DNA of 64,000 bases from Epiperipatus broadwayi (GCA_028023455.1 JAQFVV010006309.1:3759482-3823481), one strand, 5' to 3'; shown: positions 11,055 through 23,529, numbered from the stretch's first letter. A program made the numbers and translations. Notes: generated by a model from the sequence alone, not told the origin.

Positions 11055-12970
11055 AAATATGTAATCTGACGGATTCACCGGCTTGACCTAGTATATAATG
11101 ATCATGGATGCGGAATAATGGAAAATGTTAACAAAGTTTAATGAAATAAATGTAAAAACGAGTATCAAATTAGTTTGAATAATTAAAAATGATTAAAGTT
11201 AGTCTTAGTAAAATAAAATAACAATCTTAGAGGTTTTTAAAATGTCAAAGCAATGATAAAACAATTTATGTCAAAAACCCTCGATTATGTCTTATCGATT
11301 ATGTTAAATCCCAGCTCATAAGTCTAGAACATAGCGGAGCATGATGCCAACGAAATAAATGTGTAAAATCAAAAAAAAGAAGGGAGAGTAAAAATAATGC
11401 TTTAAAAATAAAAATGAAATAAATAAGTGTATAATGAAAGTATTAATGAAAATAAAACATTATCAAATAAAATTTAAAAAAAAAATGTATTAAATTAGGA
11501 TTGAGGTGTGTGCGAGTATTTGGGCAAAGAAATTAAAAGTTGGTTTAAATCAGCACAAAATCTGTGTGTTTGAATTGCTTTATACTTTGCTGCCTACTTC
11601 TCTTTACATTACATTTATTACCTAATGATGAAAATAAAAACTAAAAATGCACTCTAGAAAAATAAGAATTTGAAGTGGTCAATACTTAGGAAAAGTGAGC
11701 AATGCACATATTAATTAAGAAAAATGTTCGTAAATAAATAAGTAGGTCAAATAGTTAAAATAAAATCGATAAAATCAAGTTAAATAAAGCATAAATATAT
11801 CTGTAGTAAATAATAATAAAAAGTGACTTGTGATAAACTAATAGATTTTTTTTTTTTTTTTTTTGGAATACACGCATGGTAATAAAAGGAAGTAAATAAA
11901 TGATTTAAAGTCAAGTCAAAAATATATATTTATATCAGTGTAATAATGAATCGTAATAAAGTAAAATAGTTTTTCTGAATATATGCACATAGATAAAAAA
12001 GTTGAGTGAGGGTTGAAAATATTCGGGATTAAATTAATATAAATAAATATGAAAACTGATGTCCGTGGTAGTTTAGAATAATATTGTGGGATTAGATTAA
12101 TACAAATGTTAGAATAATGTTCATATGAAATTAAAAATAATGTTGGAAGAATAGTAATAAAAATATAAAGTCAATCTAAGGTGTATTAAGAGTATGTAAG
12201 TATACATGTGTATATACGCGCACATACACTGGTAATATTCGGTAAATACGATACCTCATGATGCGTATCTTAAATGTATTTACCCAGATATCCTTTTAGG
12301 TTATTTTCTTGGCACTGCTGCACCTCATGATGCGTGCAAAAAGGGATTTATTTATTATAGATTCCCTGTAAGCAAGTCCAGTAATAACTTGATAACTAGA
12401 ATATTAGTAGGTGTAGAATTATGCTGCACATATACACATGTGTAGGAATTTATCTAGAGCAAAAGGGAATGAGGGTAGTATAGAAATAAATTTAGTTAAA
12501 GATACATTTAAAGCTGCCGACTGGATAAGTTTTAGTACCCGTAACGGACTTGTCAGGGATCATTCCTCTTTCCAAAGCATAAGTCGAAAATGGACAGTTG
12601 AAAATTCCTGCCATTTCATAGCGACCCTTTCTTTTTCCAAGTCCGATCAAGAGAATCAGCAAATGAAGTTTCGATTTTATACACGTGTAAGTCGGTGTAA
12701 GTCAGCGAATCTGCTTCTGTGTCGTTTCCAAAAGATCCCTGTGCCACAAAATTAGTTTGTCCTGGTGGTCGTTATCCATGATTTAGATCATTGTGAGCAA
12801 TGTATTCAGCATAGATAGAAGGAAAGGATAGTCAAAACAGATTGCCCTTTGTATGTTAAGTAAAAGATATTAAAAAGCTAACTTAGAAAAATAATAAATT
12901 AATAAATCTTTAGAGTCAAGAATTAAAATTGCAAGAGATAAAATAGTCCAAAAATGACGCATTTTACTCT
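11055..12970 (+). other. Non-coding interior of the LTR element
   Basis: This part is AT-rich with many short stops. The word CACCTCATGATGCGT-like occurs twice (about 12253 and 12321), a T16-type tract sits near 11848, and one 105-codon frame (12438-12755) has no recognisable domain. A pol region would normally be here and is absent. Confidence 0.55.
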
Positions 12971-12984
12971 AAAATGGAGGGGGG
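12971..12984 (+). promoter_or_regulatory. Polypurine tract of the LTR element
   Basis: AAAATGGAGGGGGG lies a few bases upstream of the 3' LTR start at 12992, the expected place for the plus-strand primer of reverse transcription. Confidence 0.7.
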
Positions 12985-12991
12985 TGTAATG

Positions 12992-14625
12992 TGCCAGGCC
13001 CAATTTGGCACATGTATATAAAATAATTTTGTCTAAAAAAATTATTAAAATAAAATCTTTCGTAAAAGAGTTTGAAATAAAAGTTAAAAGTGGGAAGGGG
13101 TTTTTTTTACAGTCAAACTAAAAGGGTTATAAAAGAAAGTAAAGTTTTTCTAAATTAGTATTCGTAAAAATAAGTAAATTAAAAATTAAAAAAAATATAA
13201 ATCTCTTTTCATTCAAGCTTATTATAATAAATTATATATGTGTGTGCGAGTGTAAATAAATGTATGCGTGTTAGAATAATATTAAAATATATATATATGT
13301 AAATGAAAGTTAAAAAAGAAATTATATTTGGAAAACACAGTGATGGCTATTAAGTTAAATAAAGATTTTAAAAAACCACACCAGTGGTGGGCTACTAATT
13401 AAAGATATAAAAACAATACGTTTATGAAAGCTACTACTAATTAAACAATCGTCAAAAACACGTCATAGGATTAATTACCAATGGAATTTCGACAATACCT
13501 ATTGCACCTATTGCCGGAGGATATTAAAACTAAAACAATTCGGTTACATAAATAGCCAGATTTTTTTTATCGGAGTTCAGTTTTTTCAGTCTAGTTTGCA
13601 GTGACAGTCTTGTTTCAGTTGAGATAACAGTGCATTTCTAATATGTATTCAGAAACAAAAATGCATTGTTGAGCAGCTTTTGGAAATATACGCTCGTGCT
13701 TCAGCCTTTTTAGTCCAACAAGATCATCAAAACCTGCCTGTGAAATAATGTCTGCATAACAACTCAGAAATCCTCCATCAAACATTCAACTGTCTTCAAG
13801 AATAAAGCCAATGGATTCGCATAAAATCTCTTCAAGAAACGTCCAAATCTAACCGGTTAGATATAATCCATCAGAAGCAGCAATATCCACATTCCAAAAA
13901 TCCTAGGTAAACATTATCATTTATACGTAGTAGCCACCGCTGTAATTCGTCAATCCCACCGAGTAAAGTAATTTGAACTCTTAAGCATGCATAAAATGAA
14001 CTATTGATGTGTGTGGGTGTGAATGTGAGATAATTTAACGATGTCACATTATTTTTGCTTTTCACCAAATATGTGTTATAATGTGTTACTTTAAAAATGT
14101 GCATGTGTTAAATTAGATTTATAAAGATGTTTAAATTTAGTCAATTAATGTTGGGTAATAAATTATCTTTAAACTTAATTAATGTTAATTAAAATAAAAT
14201 ATCTTCAAACTTAAACTTTATTTGTCAGTCAATTCGTTTTACCAACCTTTTTATTAATTCTTTCCACCACTAATTTTGTATAATTTTGTTATTGAATTAA
14301 AATTAGACTGAGCTAGTTTTAGGGAATGTTTCAAGCGCTGGATTATGAGCCTACTGCCTGAATACATTAGTCATCAGACTAGCTGGTGCCCGGGGTTTAC
14401 CCCAAAACAAATAAAGTATTTGGATAGTAGGGGTTTGAATCTAGCAGCCGAGATGGGCCATTGTTGATAGTTAAGGCTATCAATAAGATCTCCCATTTTG
14501 CTCGAACGTGCCGGTTCGTCCCCGTAACATTTATAAGATTATAAATGTATTAGGAAGGAGTTTGAAACCGACCAAAACTTATATATACGTATAAGTAAGT
14601 GGTTTCTGCGGTTCGACCCGGTACA
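12992..14625 (+). repeat. 3' LTR
   Basis: Direct repeat partner of 8276-9945, same TG start and CA end, slightly shorter through small deletions. It is followed at once by the ATATTG duplication (14626-14631) and the continuation of LINE ORF1. Confidence 0.9.
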
Positions 14626-14631
14626 ATATTG

Positions 14632-15235
14632 TTACAAGAGTTATAATATTATGAAAAGTGTTGTAAACAATTATACTAGTTCAGAGTCTCAATCATTTGT
14701 TAAGAAAAATAAAAATTGTTATGAGACTGAAGTAAAAGATCTAACTTCTCATATAAATCATAGGGATGTTTTACTTTGCAAAAAAACACATTAAAGCAAA
14801 AAAATGATTTTATGGATAAAACACAACTTTACCACAACAAGGGAAATTCTAATGTATCTTATAAATGGTGGCCTTCTAATTCTGTTTCATCAATATATTC
14901 TTTAACACCTCTTTTCCTTTTCAGCAATTTTCTAATAGAAAATTAACGATTAAAAAGCTTAGCAAAGAGGATAGTTTACCCCATAATTTTAGACTAAATT
15001 CAAATAAATTTTATAATAAGAAATTTAGTAATTATTCTTCTAAATTTAGACAAAATATTTCTAAAGATAATGAAGAACTTAAGTTTAAAGGTCCAATTTT
15101 TTATAGAGGTCCAAATAATAGTAACTGTTCATTATTAATTAAGGATAATGACAAATATTATTACTATTTGATTTCAAATATGGCAGTAGAAGTTAAATAT
15201 ATTTGATTTCAAATATGGCAGTAGATGTTAAATCT
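14632..15235 (+). pseudogene. LINE ORF1, 3' part beyond the LTR insertion
   Basis: Short frames continue the ORF1 coding style, for example the open stretch at about 14925-15205 with KLTIKKLSKEDSLPHNFRL and FKGPIFYRGPNNSN. The phrase encoding SNMAV is duplicated (about 15174 and 15212), evidence of a small local duplication. Several stops interrupt it. Confidence 0.5.
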
Positions 15236-15539
15236 ACTGATATAAAGAGATTTTTGGAAGACAAATTTCAGGTTAAAGTCATATGTATTAGGATTAATAT
15301 GTTTAATTCGAATATTAATATTTTTTTTTGTTTCAATTCTCAAACATAAGCATTGCAAATTTATTTCGAATCATTTATGGCCTTGCGGTACTGCATTAAA
15401 AAATTTTTATGGCTCATTGGCTAGTTCATTAATACTTTCTGATTAATTTCTTATGCCAACATCATCCTTTATTAAGATTTTTTTTCTCTTGATTATTATT
15501 TGTTATTTTATATTTTTGATATTATGTTTGGACTTTATT

Positions 15540-18035
15540 GTTTTTATATAAACATTCATGGGATGTGAACTAAGACTACAAAAATTAAGCAATTCTTCAG
15601 TTCTGAAAATTTTGATATTGTTTTTATTTCAGAAACTTGGCTTACTCAACACATTTCAGATGATATTTTTATGGATAATAAATATAAAGTACTTTGAACA
15701 GACAGATCCTTTGATGTTGCTTCCAAAGGTGGAGGGCACGCTCATTGCCTTTAAATGTAATGATATATATAAGTATATTCCTATTTCATCATCATCTTGT
15801 GAGGTTACATGGTGTGAAATATGTTTGGAAAATAGTGTCAAATTTCTTTTGGGTACTATCTACATAAAGCCAACATTATCCTATTTAGAGTTTAATGAGT
15901 TTCTTTGTATTCTTGGAGACTTTTTAATCAAATACAAATCATATAGTTATTACTCGTGATTTTAATATTCCTGATTTATATTCAGGTAATACTATCATAG
16001 ATTCAGTCTCATTTTCACCTAAAGCATTGAGAATGATTCAGTTTTGCAATTTGTTAAATCTAAAACAATTTAATCCATACACCAATTTTAATGATCACAC
16101 ACCGGATTATATTCTTAGTTATTTTTCTACAATTGAATGTTTAACTACTTCTTTCCTTTTTCCATTGATTTGCATCATTCTCCTTAGAATTTCATATTAA
16201 TATTAAATTTAATAGACTTTGTCCCTTTAAAACTATGAAAAGAAACTACAAAAAGGGAAATTATTTGGGTTATTGTTTACAATTATCTAACTTTAACTGG
16301 AAAAATTTGTATTCTTCATCAGATGTAGATTTCTGTATGAAGTTTTTTGAACAATCATTTAGTGAACTAATTGACAAATACATTCCTAAGAAAAAAATTT
16401 TAACTAAACATTTTTCTTTCTGGTTTTCAGTCTCTCTTAAAGAAATTATTAAAAGGAAATAATTTTACCATCAGTAAATATTGGACAACTAAAAACTTAA
16501 CTTATTATAACAATTTTGTTAATTATAGAAGATTGTCAAAGATTATATATCATAGAGATTTTCAAAAATTTATACAAAATACCGAAGTCATATTTCTGAT
16601 AATCCTTTGCAATTTTGGTTTCTAGTCAAGGATTTAGATATTACAGAGTAATAATTCAAATCTAGTTACAGATGATTTTTTTCATTATTTTTCAGAGCTT
16701 TTTAAACAATCTAAATCATTTACTAATTTAACTGAAAATAATGCTCTAATTGAAGAAAGGATAGCATTTAATTCATTTATTGAATCTGATATTATTTTTG
16801 CTATTAAGCAACATAAATTACATTCTAGTGTGGGCCTTGACAATATTTCAGCTTTAATTTATAAAGGATGTGCTGAATATATTGCTTCTCCTCTTTTGCA
16901 TATTTTTAATTGCTCTTTAGCAAATAATACTTTTTCTATATCCCTTAAAATTACTAAAGTTGTACCTATTTTTAAGAAAGGATCTAGAGATTTGATAAGT
17001 GATTATAGGCCTATTTCAGTTCTACACATTGTTGCTCGAATATTTGAAAGTGTTTATATAATAAAATTATCTTGGATGTCAATAAGATTTTGGCATCAGC
17101 GCACCATGGCTTTTTGCGTAATAGTTCCATTGAAACAAATTTGCTAACTATTTTTGATCACAATTCAAATTCAATTGAGAATTAATCTAGGTTGGATGTT
17201 ATTTATTTTGATATGTCCAAGGTTTTTGATAGAGTTAATCATAAAATTCTTCTTCAAAAGCTTTGTAGATTAGGTTTTTCCAAATTATTAATTAATTGGT
17301 TTGATGCTTTTCTTAAAAATAGAATGTCTTGTGTGAAGTATTATTGCTTCACTGGGGTGCCTCAAGATAGTGTTCTTGCACCATTATTATTTAATGTATA
17401 CATTGATGATCTAAAAAATTACATTAAATTTTCACATCTTCTATGTTATGCAGATGATTGCAAAATTTTTAGGCATATTTATTCTATTAATGACTGTTTT
17501 TTACTTTAAAGTGATATAGATAATTTCTTGAATTTGTATGAATATAATTATGTAAATATGGGTAAGTGCTTTATTGTCTCTTACTCTAGAAAATTTGAAA
17601 TCTTAATGTTTTCCAATAATGTGTCTTTTCATAACCACATTAATTTTATAGTGAATAAATCTCTTAAAATTGTAGGAGCTATTTACAGATATAGAAAAAC
17701 ATTTAATAAATTTACAAAAATTAAACTTTTTTATATCCTTAGTACTTCCCATCTTGGAGTATGGTTTAATTATATGGAATTCTCATAACAAGACAGATAT
17801 AAAAATTCAGTCTGTTTTTGACAAATTTTTAAAATTACATAGTTTAAATAATGAACTTAATTATTGACTTAATGCTGAGACAAAAAACAATAGATCTTAA
17901 ATTTCTTCATAAATTTATTTTCCAGAATGTTTCTGTATCTAATTTGCTTTCTAGATTAAATATCAAGAAACAGAATTATAATACTCTACTCACAATATTT
18001 TTGAACTTAATATTTGTAAATCTGATATATTAACA
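15540..18035 (+). pseudogene. LINE ORF2 (endonuclease + reverse transcriptase), decayed
   Basis: The endonuclease start reads YINIHGM-stop-TKTTKI near 15548, parallel to YYQNVRGLRTKT in the - strand copy. SETWL, KGGGTLIAF and GTIYIKPTLS follow, then RDFN (normally GDFN) near 15955 in a shifted frame. RT motifs follow in order: GLDNIS and VVPIFKKGSRD (16830-17010), DYRPIS (about 17000), DVIYFDMSKVFDRVNH (from 17195), GVPQDSVLAPLLFNVYIDDL (PQG changed to PQD) and CYADDCKIF near 17450. At least four frame changes or stops separate these pieces, so it cannot encode a working enzyme. Confidence 0.85.
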
Positions 18036-18328
18036 TTTTCCCCTTTATTTCCTTTACCTAGAACTTATAACAAAGATTTTTGCTAATAAAGATATTTTTA
18101 ATTTAGATCTTAAACAATTCACTAAAATCATCTTAAAAAAATATTACCCTTAATTTCATTTGATATATTACCTTTTTACTTATTTGTTCATTTTATTGTT
18201 TTTCTATTTTATTGTTATTATTTTGTTTGTTTTTATTTAATACTTATTTAGATTTGTATATAATAATTATCTTACTATGCAATCTATAATTGGCTAAATG
18301 CTGTTGATATATACATTAAATAAATAAA

Positions 18329-18400
18329 GAATTGAATTATTATTATTTATTTATTTATTTTTATTATTATGATGATGATGTTTGTTATTATTGTTGTTTA
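18329..18400 (+). repeat. LINE 3' tail and ATT/TTTA microsatellite
   Basis: GAATTGAATTATTATTATTT runs into TTTA, TTA and ATG repeats. The other LINE ends the same way on the opposite strand (20403-20490), supporting a shared 3' end of microsatellite type rather than poly(A). Confidence 0.6.
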
Positions 18401-20400
18401 TTTGAGAGCTTTTTTAAAAAAAAATTTTTATATTTAATAAAAAGGCTAGTAATCGAATTTGAGTTATATAAAGTGTTTAATTAATATTCAAAATTTTCTA
18501 ATTTCACTGATACTGCAGTGTTGATTCATTTTGTATTTTGAATTCATAATGAGCTATACCTCTTTTATTTTTCTTTCAGTACCCTCACTTTCTTCATAAA
18601 TTATGCTGGCATGATTTCAGCAAAATGCATGTCCAGTATTCATCTCATAGTTGAATAAAAGTGAATTATAATATGAATTACAATTATCTCTATTCTGTTG
18701 TATAAATGTGTAGAAAGTTTATTCTGCCACTTCAATTTGTTCTTGTTTGTCAATACATTCAAGTGGGCAATAAATTTTGCTCATCATATTAATCTGCTCA
18801 AATATACATATTTTGCCTTTTGCATCATTAAGAAATTAATTTCATTTAAAAGGACTTTAAACTTACATTATATTTATACAAAAGGTATTAGGATACAACT
18901 TTTCACAAGTGATGATATTAATGAATCTTTATTATTATCCACTGACTATTCCATGGTATCACTACTGTTTGCTTGTTTGTTTTTCATAAATATTTTTATT
19001 AAGACTATTTATTTTTCACTTAGTTCTATATTGTTCATTGCATATAAAATTTATATTTTAATAAATGAATAGAGTAAATCTGATTATTTACAGTATTGCA
19101 AAATCATTTTACCTTCTGTAATGGAGTTTTTAATTTATATCTTAAAATAAATATGTTACTACAATATTTATAAAGTTTGATGACTTTTCATTATTTTAAA
19201 TAAAGCATCTTAAATCATTTCTAATTTACTTAGTAAGTTTCTGTTGAAAAAGAAATATAATAAAAATTGAAGATTATACTATTAATGAACAAAAAGGATA
19301 TTCAGTTTGCACTCTTTTGTGTATCAGAATTTCATCCATATGCTTTCTCATTCATTTCATTTTATTTAGTCTTTTGCAATGTTTTTTCTATATACTATAA
19401 GCCTTATTTTTTATTTACCTTTTGAAGAATATTTATTTTAAAAGTGTTTCGAATTAAATTATCTCTGTGATTATATTCTAAACAATTCTTATTTATTTTT
19501 TGTGATAATAGTATATGCAATAGATGTAGTGTTTATAGTTATTCTCATCATTGCAAAACATATGTATAGTATTTATACTCCACTTATTTTTATAATTACT
19601 ATAACAGTTTTATCTTTCTTGTTTGAATTTTTTTTATTATTAAATTTTTTTAAATTAAACAATAAATAAAGCAAAAATAGTGTTAATAACTTTAAATCAA
19701 ATTCTTACAAGTTTGAATACTCATTTCTTCCAATTAGTATAGGAAGTTTGAGCACCAGATATGACAATTGGGTGTGAGCTATGGACCTTAAGGTCCAATG
19801 TCTGCCACTATTATTGCTCCAAAACATACAAGATTGAAATAGATTAAAATATTTTAATAAAAATTTTATATGCATTTACAATGGATCCTAAGTTTATGAA
19901 AATAAAAAAATTTTCAAATAAGATTTTTCTGTCTACCAAGCTTAACAGCAATTTTTTTAAGTGTACAGTTTCAGGGGCATACAAATATTTTTTTTCTATT
20001 TATTTTACCAAATATGTGTTAGTTGTTAAGTTTAAAAAATTAATAAATTGATTATAAACTCCATTCAGAAGCCTTATTTTAATTTTTTTAAAAATTTATA
20101 TTATAATATGTAAATGCCAATGTGCTCCGAACATTGTCATAGTTTGTTTACATTCACCATCTTTATTTTCATCACTGGGATTTTGGCAAAATGATGAAAG
20201 TTGGGGATCTTCCTTTGACAGAACAACATGCAGTAAAGAATTTAAAAAAGTACAGGATCATGCTCTTATTAAAGCATGCAATATGACACTTTGGTTCTTA
20301 TATTTTTATTATTTTTATATTAATAAGTTGACATAAGTTGATTTAATACAAAAAATAGGAAATATTATAATTAATTTTTGCATAATTTTTTTAAGAAAAA
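18401..20400. other. AT-rich non-coding DNA between two LINE copies
   Basis: Nothing recognised. Open frames here, including one of 124 codons (18698-19072), have hydrophobic low-complexity translations rich in F, I, L and S, as expected from T-rich DNA, with no domain. Confidence 0.6.
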
Positions 20401-20402
20401 AA

Positions 20403-20466
20403 AAAAATAATAATAATAATAATGATGATGATGATGATGATGATAATAATAATAATAATAATAATT
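20403..20466 (-). repeat. AAT/ATG microsatellite at the LINE 3' end
   Basis: A run of AAT units interrupted by ATG units precedes an ATTCA direct repeat (20463-20480). On the - strand this is the 3' tail of the LINE, matching the tail of the + strand copy near 18329. Confidence 0.7.
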
Positions 20467-20662
20467 CAATTCAATTCAATATCCATTTATTATGTGCATT
20501 TCAACATTTACACTTTAACAGAAATACACAATAAATAAAAAAAAATAATAATAATAACAATGATAATAATTAAAATTTAAAAAAAAACAAAAAAAAGTAA
20601 AAAACAATAATAATCAAATACAAGCTAAATACATAAAATTATATATACATATATATTCATAA

Positions 20663-23398
20663 TTATACATTTAGTTGTTTTTTAACATTCATCACAAATT
20701 GATCGCAAAAAATATCAATATTATTAAAAGTTAGATTATATACCATTTGCAATCTATTAATAACTGATTTACCAAAGAAAGTATTTTTACATATACTAAT
20801 CTTGAAAGTTTGCATTTCTCTTAATAAACGACAAGGTACTTTCAATTCTATTTTTGATATACAGTTACTGACATCAATTTTCCCATCAATCAACTTTTTC
20901 AGTAATATCATATCCTTCAACATTCTCCTTTCTTTCAATACTGTTTTGACAGTTTGACATTCACCCATTATTAATTTATTAAATCTTTTTTCAATATTAT
21001 ATATTTTAGACTGAATATTAATCAGATTGAAGTTCCATATACAAGAATTATATTCTAAAACTGTAACAACAAGGGAAAAAAATAACCTATATTTTATGGA
21101 AATAGATAAATCTCTCCCATATCTCAAAATACAGCCCATCTTTCTGTATGCTTTATTAATAATACATTTAATATGCGCATTAAAAGTAAAATTGCTACAA
21201 AATATAATTCCTAAATCAGATATAGTCTCTTTATATTTAATAACACCATTCTCAATTTTATATTGATAAACAGATTTTTCAGTTTTATTAGTATAGGAAA
21301 CAATGCATGTTTTATTAATGTTAATCTCCATGTTGTTATACCTACACCATATAATAAAACTATCTATATCCTTTTGAAGCTCAATATGATCACTATAAGT
21401 AATAATTCTTTTAAATAACTTACAATCATCAGCATAAGTAAGTATCATACTATTTTTTATGCTATGATCAAGATCACACATATAAACATTAAAAAGCAAT
21501 GGTGCTAATATTCCACCCTGAGGAACACCTATCATATTATCAAAAAAAAGAGAACTAGTTTTATCCATATGTACATAAGATTTAAGACCCCTCAAATAAT
21601 TGGAAAACCACTCAACTAAATGAGGACTAACACCCAACCTTTTAAGTTTATACAAAAGTCTAATATATGAAACTTTGTCAAATGCCTGAGTCATATCAAA
21701 ATATACATCTAATTGCTTCTGATCAGATAAGGCATGAGCAATATGATCAGATATCACCATTAAATTAGTTTCAGCAGATCTACCAGGTAAAAAACCATGC
21801 TGATAACTAGGTAATACCTTAATCATATCTACAATAATATTACTATAAATACACCTTTCATAAATTCTAGCAAAAGGTGACAGAATTGAAATAGGTCTAT
21901 AATTACCAGAATCAGATCTATCCCCTTTTTTAAAAATTGGTATAATCTTAGCTATCTTAAATATATCAGGAATAATAGTTTTCTCAATTGATAAATTAAT
22001 GATATAATGCAATGGTGCTACCAAACATTCAGCACAACCCTTGATAATAAAATTAGGAATATTATCATATCCCATAGAAGATTTTGATTTAAGTTTAGAA
22101 ATTGCAGTAAACACTTCAGGAATTGCAATTTTATTAACATCTATATTCCAAAAACTCTCTTTATTAAATTTAATATCAGCCATATTATCATTACTTGAAG
22201 TATCTAAGTACATATTAGTAAAATGATTGACTAGATCATCCATAGAAGGCCTAATTACATTATATCTACAACTTTTACTTCCAACAATATTAAGATCTTT
22301 TATATAATTCCAAAACATTTGTGGATTATTCCTAAAATTTTCTTCAACTCTATTTAAATTATTATTATAATCTCTTTTCATAAGAGTTTTAGTATAAGCA
22401 CGCAAACCACTAAATTTCTTATACAATTCTTTATCATTAGTTAGTTTATATAATCTATGATATTTGTGCTTTCTATTTAAGCCCTTACACAATTCCCTAG
22501 AAAACCATTTAGGATATTTGTTATTAGTATTTAAATAATGCCTAACAGGAATATATTGATCTAGACAATTCTGAACTATACCAACAAAATTATTTGCTGC
22601 TATATTTGGATCATTTTCAATCAAAATTACATTCCAATCAATGTCCTCAAAAGCTTTATAAAGGCCATAATAGTCACCATGTTTGTAATCTCTCTTACTA
22701 TTTACCATAGGCTTTATATGTTCATGAGAACCATCTATTACAAATTCCAAAGGTGGATGATAGGGATCAGGGGGCAAAAGAGCTTGATCAACCTCTTTGC
22801 ACTTCAAATCATTTTTAGTGCTAAACAATAAATCCAACATACCACCCCTAAAATTAATAATACTATTAAGTTGAATTAAACTAACCAACTCAACAAAAAT
22901 TTTTAATCTATAAAGTTTACTATTATCAACATTCTTATTACTATGTCTTGAGTAATCAGCTTCATTAAAATCCCCAACTATAATAATATCATATTTATAT
23001 TTCACCATTATATCCTCAACCTTGACTAAATATGCATCTAAATCATTCATTGACAAAGTAGGTCGAAGATATATAGTACCTAACAATATTTTATTTTTAT
23101 TTTTTAAACTAACTTCAATCCAACAAGATTCAATATTATTATCATTAATAATTATCTGTTTATGCTTTATGTCTTTTTTAATAAAAATCAAAGTACCACC
23201 TCCTCTTGTTTCATAATTATAATTTCTATCACATCTATACACACAATACCTATCATCAAATATACTAATATTATCAATTTTTTCTTTTAACCAAGTCTCT
23301 GTTAAAAAGATAATATCATATTCATTTAATAACAATTCAAATTTAAAATCAATTGTCTTAGTTCTAAGACCACGAACATTTTGATAATAACAATTCAT
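20663..23398 (-). CDS. LINE ORF2: endonuclease-reverse transcriptase
   Basis: The 911-residue protein starts at an ATG with an in-frame stop three codons upstream. The endonuclease/exonuclease/phosphatase domain covers about residues 1-230: QNVRG at 6-10, ETW with E34, RGGGTL at 65-70, and GDFN at 142-145. The reverse transcriptase covers about 430-720: a K-S-S-M-G-Y-D start block, IIPIFKKGDRSDSGNYRPIS, QHGFLPGRSAETNL, DVYFDMTQAFDKVSY, GVPQGGILAPLLFNVYMCDL and YADD at 655-658. These are the catalytic motifs for nicking target DNA and copying the element RNA at the nick (target-primed reverse transcription). Length fits jockey/CR1-group ORF2. No RNase H domain is evident. No essential residue looks altered, so the enzyme may be functional. 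Confidence 0.93.
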   Translation of the reverse strand: MNCYYQNVRGLRTKTIDFKFELLLNEYDIIFLTETWLKEKIDNISIFDDRYCVYRCDRNYNYETRGGGTLIFIKKDIKHKQIIINDNNIESCWIEVSLKNKNKILLGTIYLRPTLSMNDLDAYLVKVEDIMVKYKYDIIIVGDFNEADYSRHSNKNVDNSKLYRLKIFVELVSLIQLNSIINFRGGMLDLLFSTKNDLKCKEVDQALLPPDPYHPPLEFVIDGSHEHIKPMVNSKRDYKHGDYYGLYKAFEDIDWNVILIENDPNIAANNFVGIVQNCLDQYIPVRHYLNTNNKYPKWFSRELCKGLNRKHKYHRLYKLTNDKELYKKFSGLRAYTKTLMKRDYNNNLNRVEENFRNNPQMFWNYIKDLNIVGSKSCRYNVIRPSMDDLVNHFTNMYLDTSSNDNMADIKFNKESFWNIDVNKIAIPEVFTAISKLKSKSSMGYDNIPNFIIKGCAECLVAPLHYIINLSIEKTIIPDIFKIAKIIPIFKKGDRSDSGNYRPISILSPFARIYERCIYSNIIVDMIKVLPSYQHGFLPGRSAETNLMVISDHIAHALSDQKQLDVYFDMTQAFDKVSYIRLLYKLKRLGVSPHLVEWFSNYLRGLKSYVHMDKTSSLFFDNMIGVPQGGILAPLLFNVYMCDLDHSIKNSMILTYADDCKLFKRIITYSDHIELQKDIDSFIIWCRYNNMEININKTCIVSYTNKTEKSVYQYKIENGVIKYKETISDLGIIFCSNFTFNAHIKCIINKAYRKMGCILRYGRDLSISIKYRLFFSLVVTVLEYNSCIWNFNLINIQSKIYNIEKRFNKLIMGECQTVKTVLKERRMLKDMILLKKLIDGKIDVSNCISKIELKVPCRLLREMQTFKISICKNTFFGKSVINRLQMVYNLTFNNIDIFCDQFVMNVKKQLNV

Positions 23399-23407
23399 GA
23401 ATTGCTA

Positions 23408-23529
23408 TTTATTACACAGATTATTTTGCAAATTTATATCTTGCACTATAGTGCTAATTTCATCAACATTATCAGTCAATATAATATCTTCTGTCTTTTC
23501 TTCAATAATCTTATTAATATTTAATATAG

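Larger units (their letters stand above)
8276..14625 (+). mobile_element. Non-autonomous LTR retrotransposon, 6.35 kb, nested in a LINE
   Basis: Two long direct repeats (8276-9945, 1670 bp; 12992-14625, 1634 bp) begin TGCCAGG and end GGTACA, the TG...CA form of LTRs. They are flanked by the 6-bp duplication ATATTG. A primer-binding-like site follows the left LTR and a purine tract precedes the right one. The roughly 3.05-kb interior holds one 227-codon coiled-coil ORF. I see no protease, reverse transcriptase, RNase H or integrase motif, so the copy must have relied on enzymes from elsewhere. It resembles large LTR derivatives (LARD-type) or a deletion derivative of a full element. The LTRs differ by scattered substitutions and small indels, so the insertion is not brand new. 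Confidence 0.9.
5820..18400 (+). mobile_element. Decayed CR1/jockey-like LINE copy, split by an LTR retrotransposon
   Basis: In order on the + strand there are direct repeats of about 320 bp (5820-6830), an ORF1 with a PHD-type zinc finger (from 6888), the LTR insertion (8276-14625), the rest of ORF1, then ORF2 with apurinic-like endonuclease and reverse transcriptase (about 15540-18035). A GAATTGAATTATTATT tail passes into ATT/TTA microsatellite (18329-18400). Stops and frameshifts in every part show the copy is dead. The - strand LINE at 20403-23600 shares the start of the endonuclease domain, the RT motifs and the tail, so the two belong to one group. The 5' boundary is uncertain because I infer that the tandem repeats belong to the element. 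Confidence 0.8.

Noticed and set aside
12438-12755. 105-codon open frame inside the LTR element
   Set aside because: No protease, RT, RNase H or integrase motif could be found; probably chance.
18698-19072. 124-codon open frame
   Set aside because: Translation is hydrophobic low-complexity from T-rich DNA, with no domain, no splice-site or promoter context, and it lies between two transposons.
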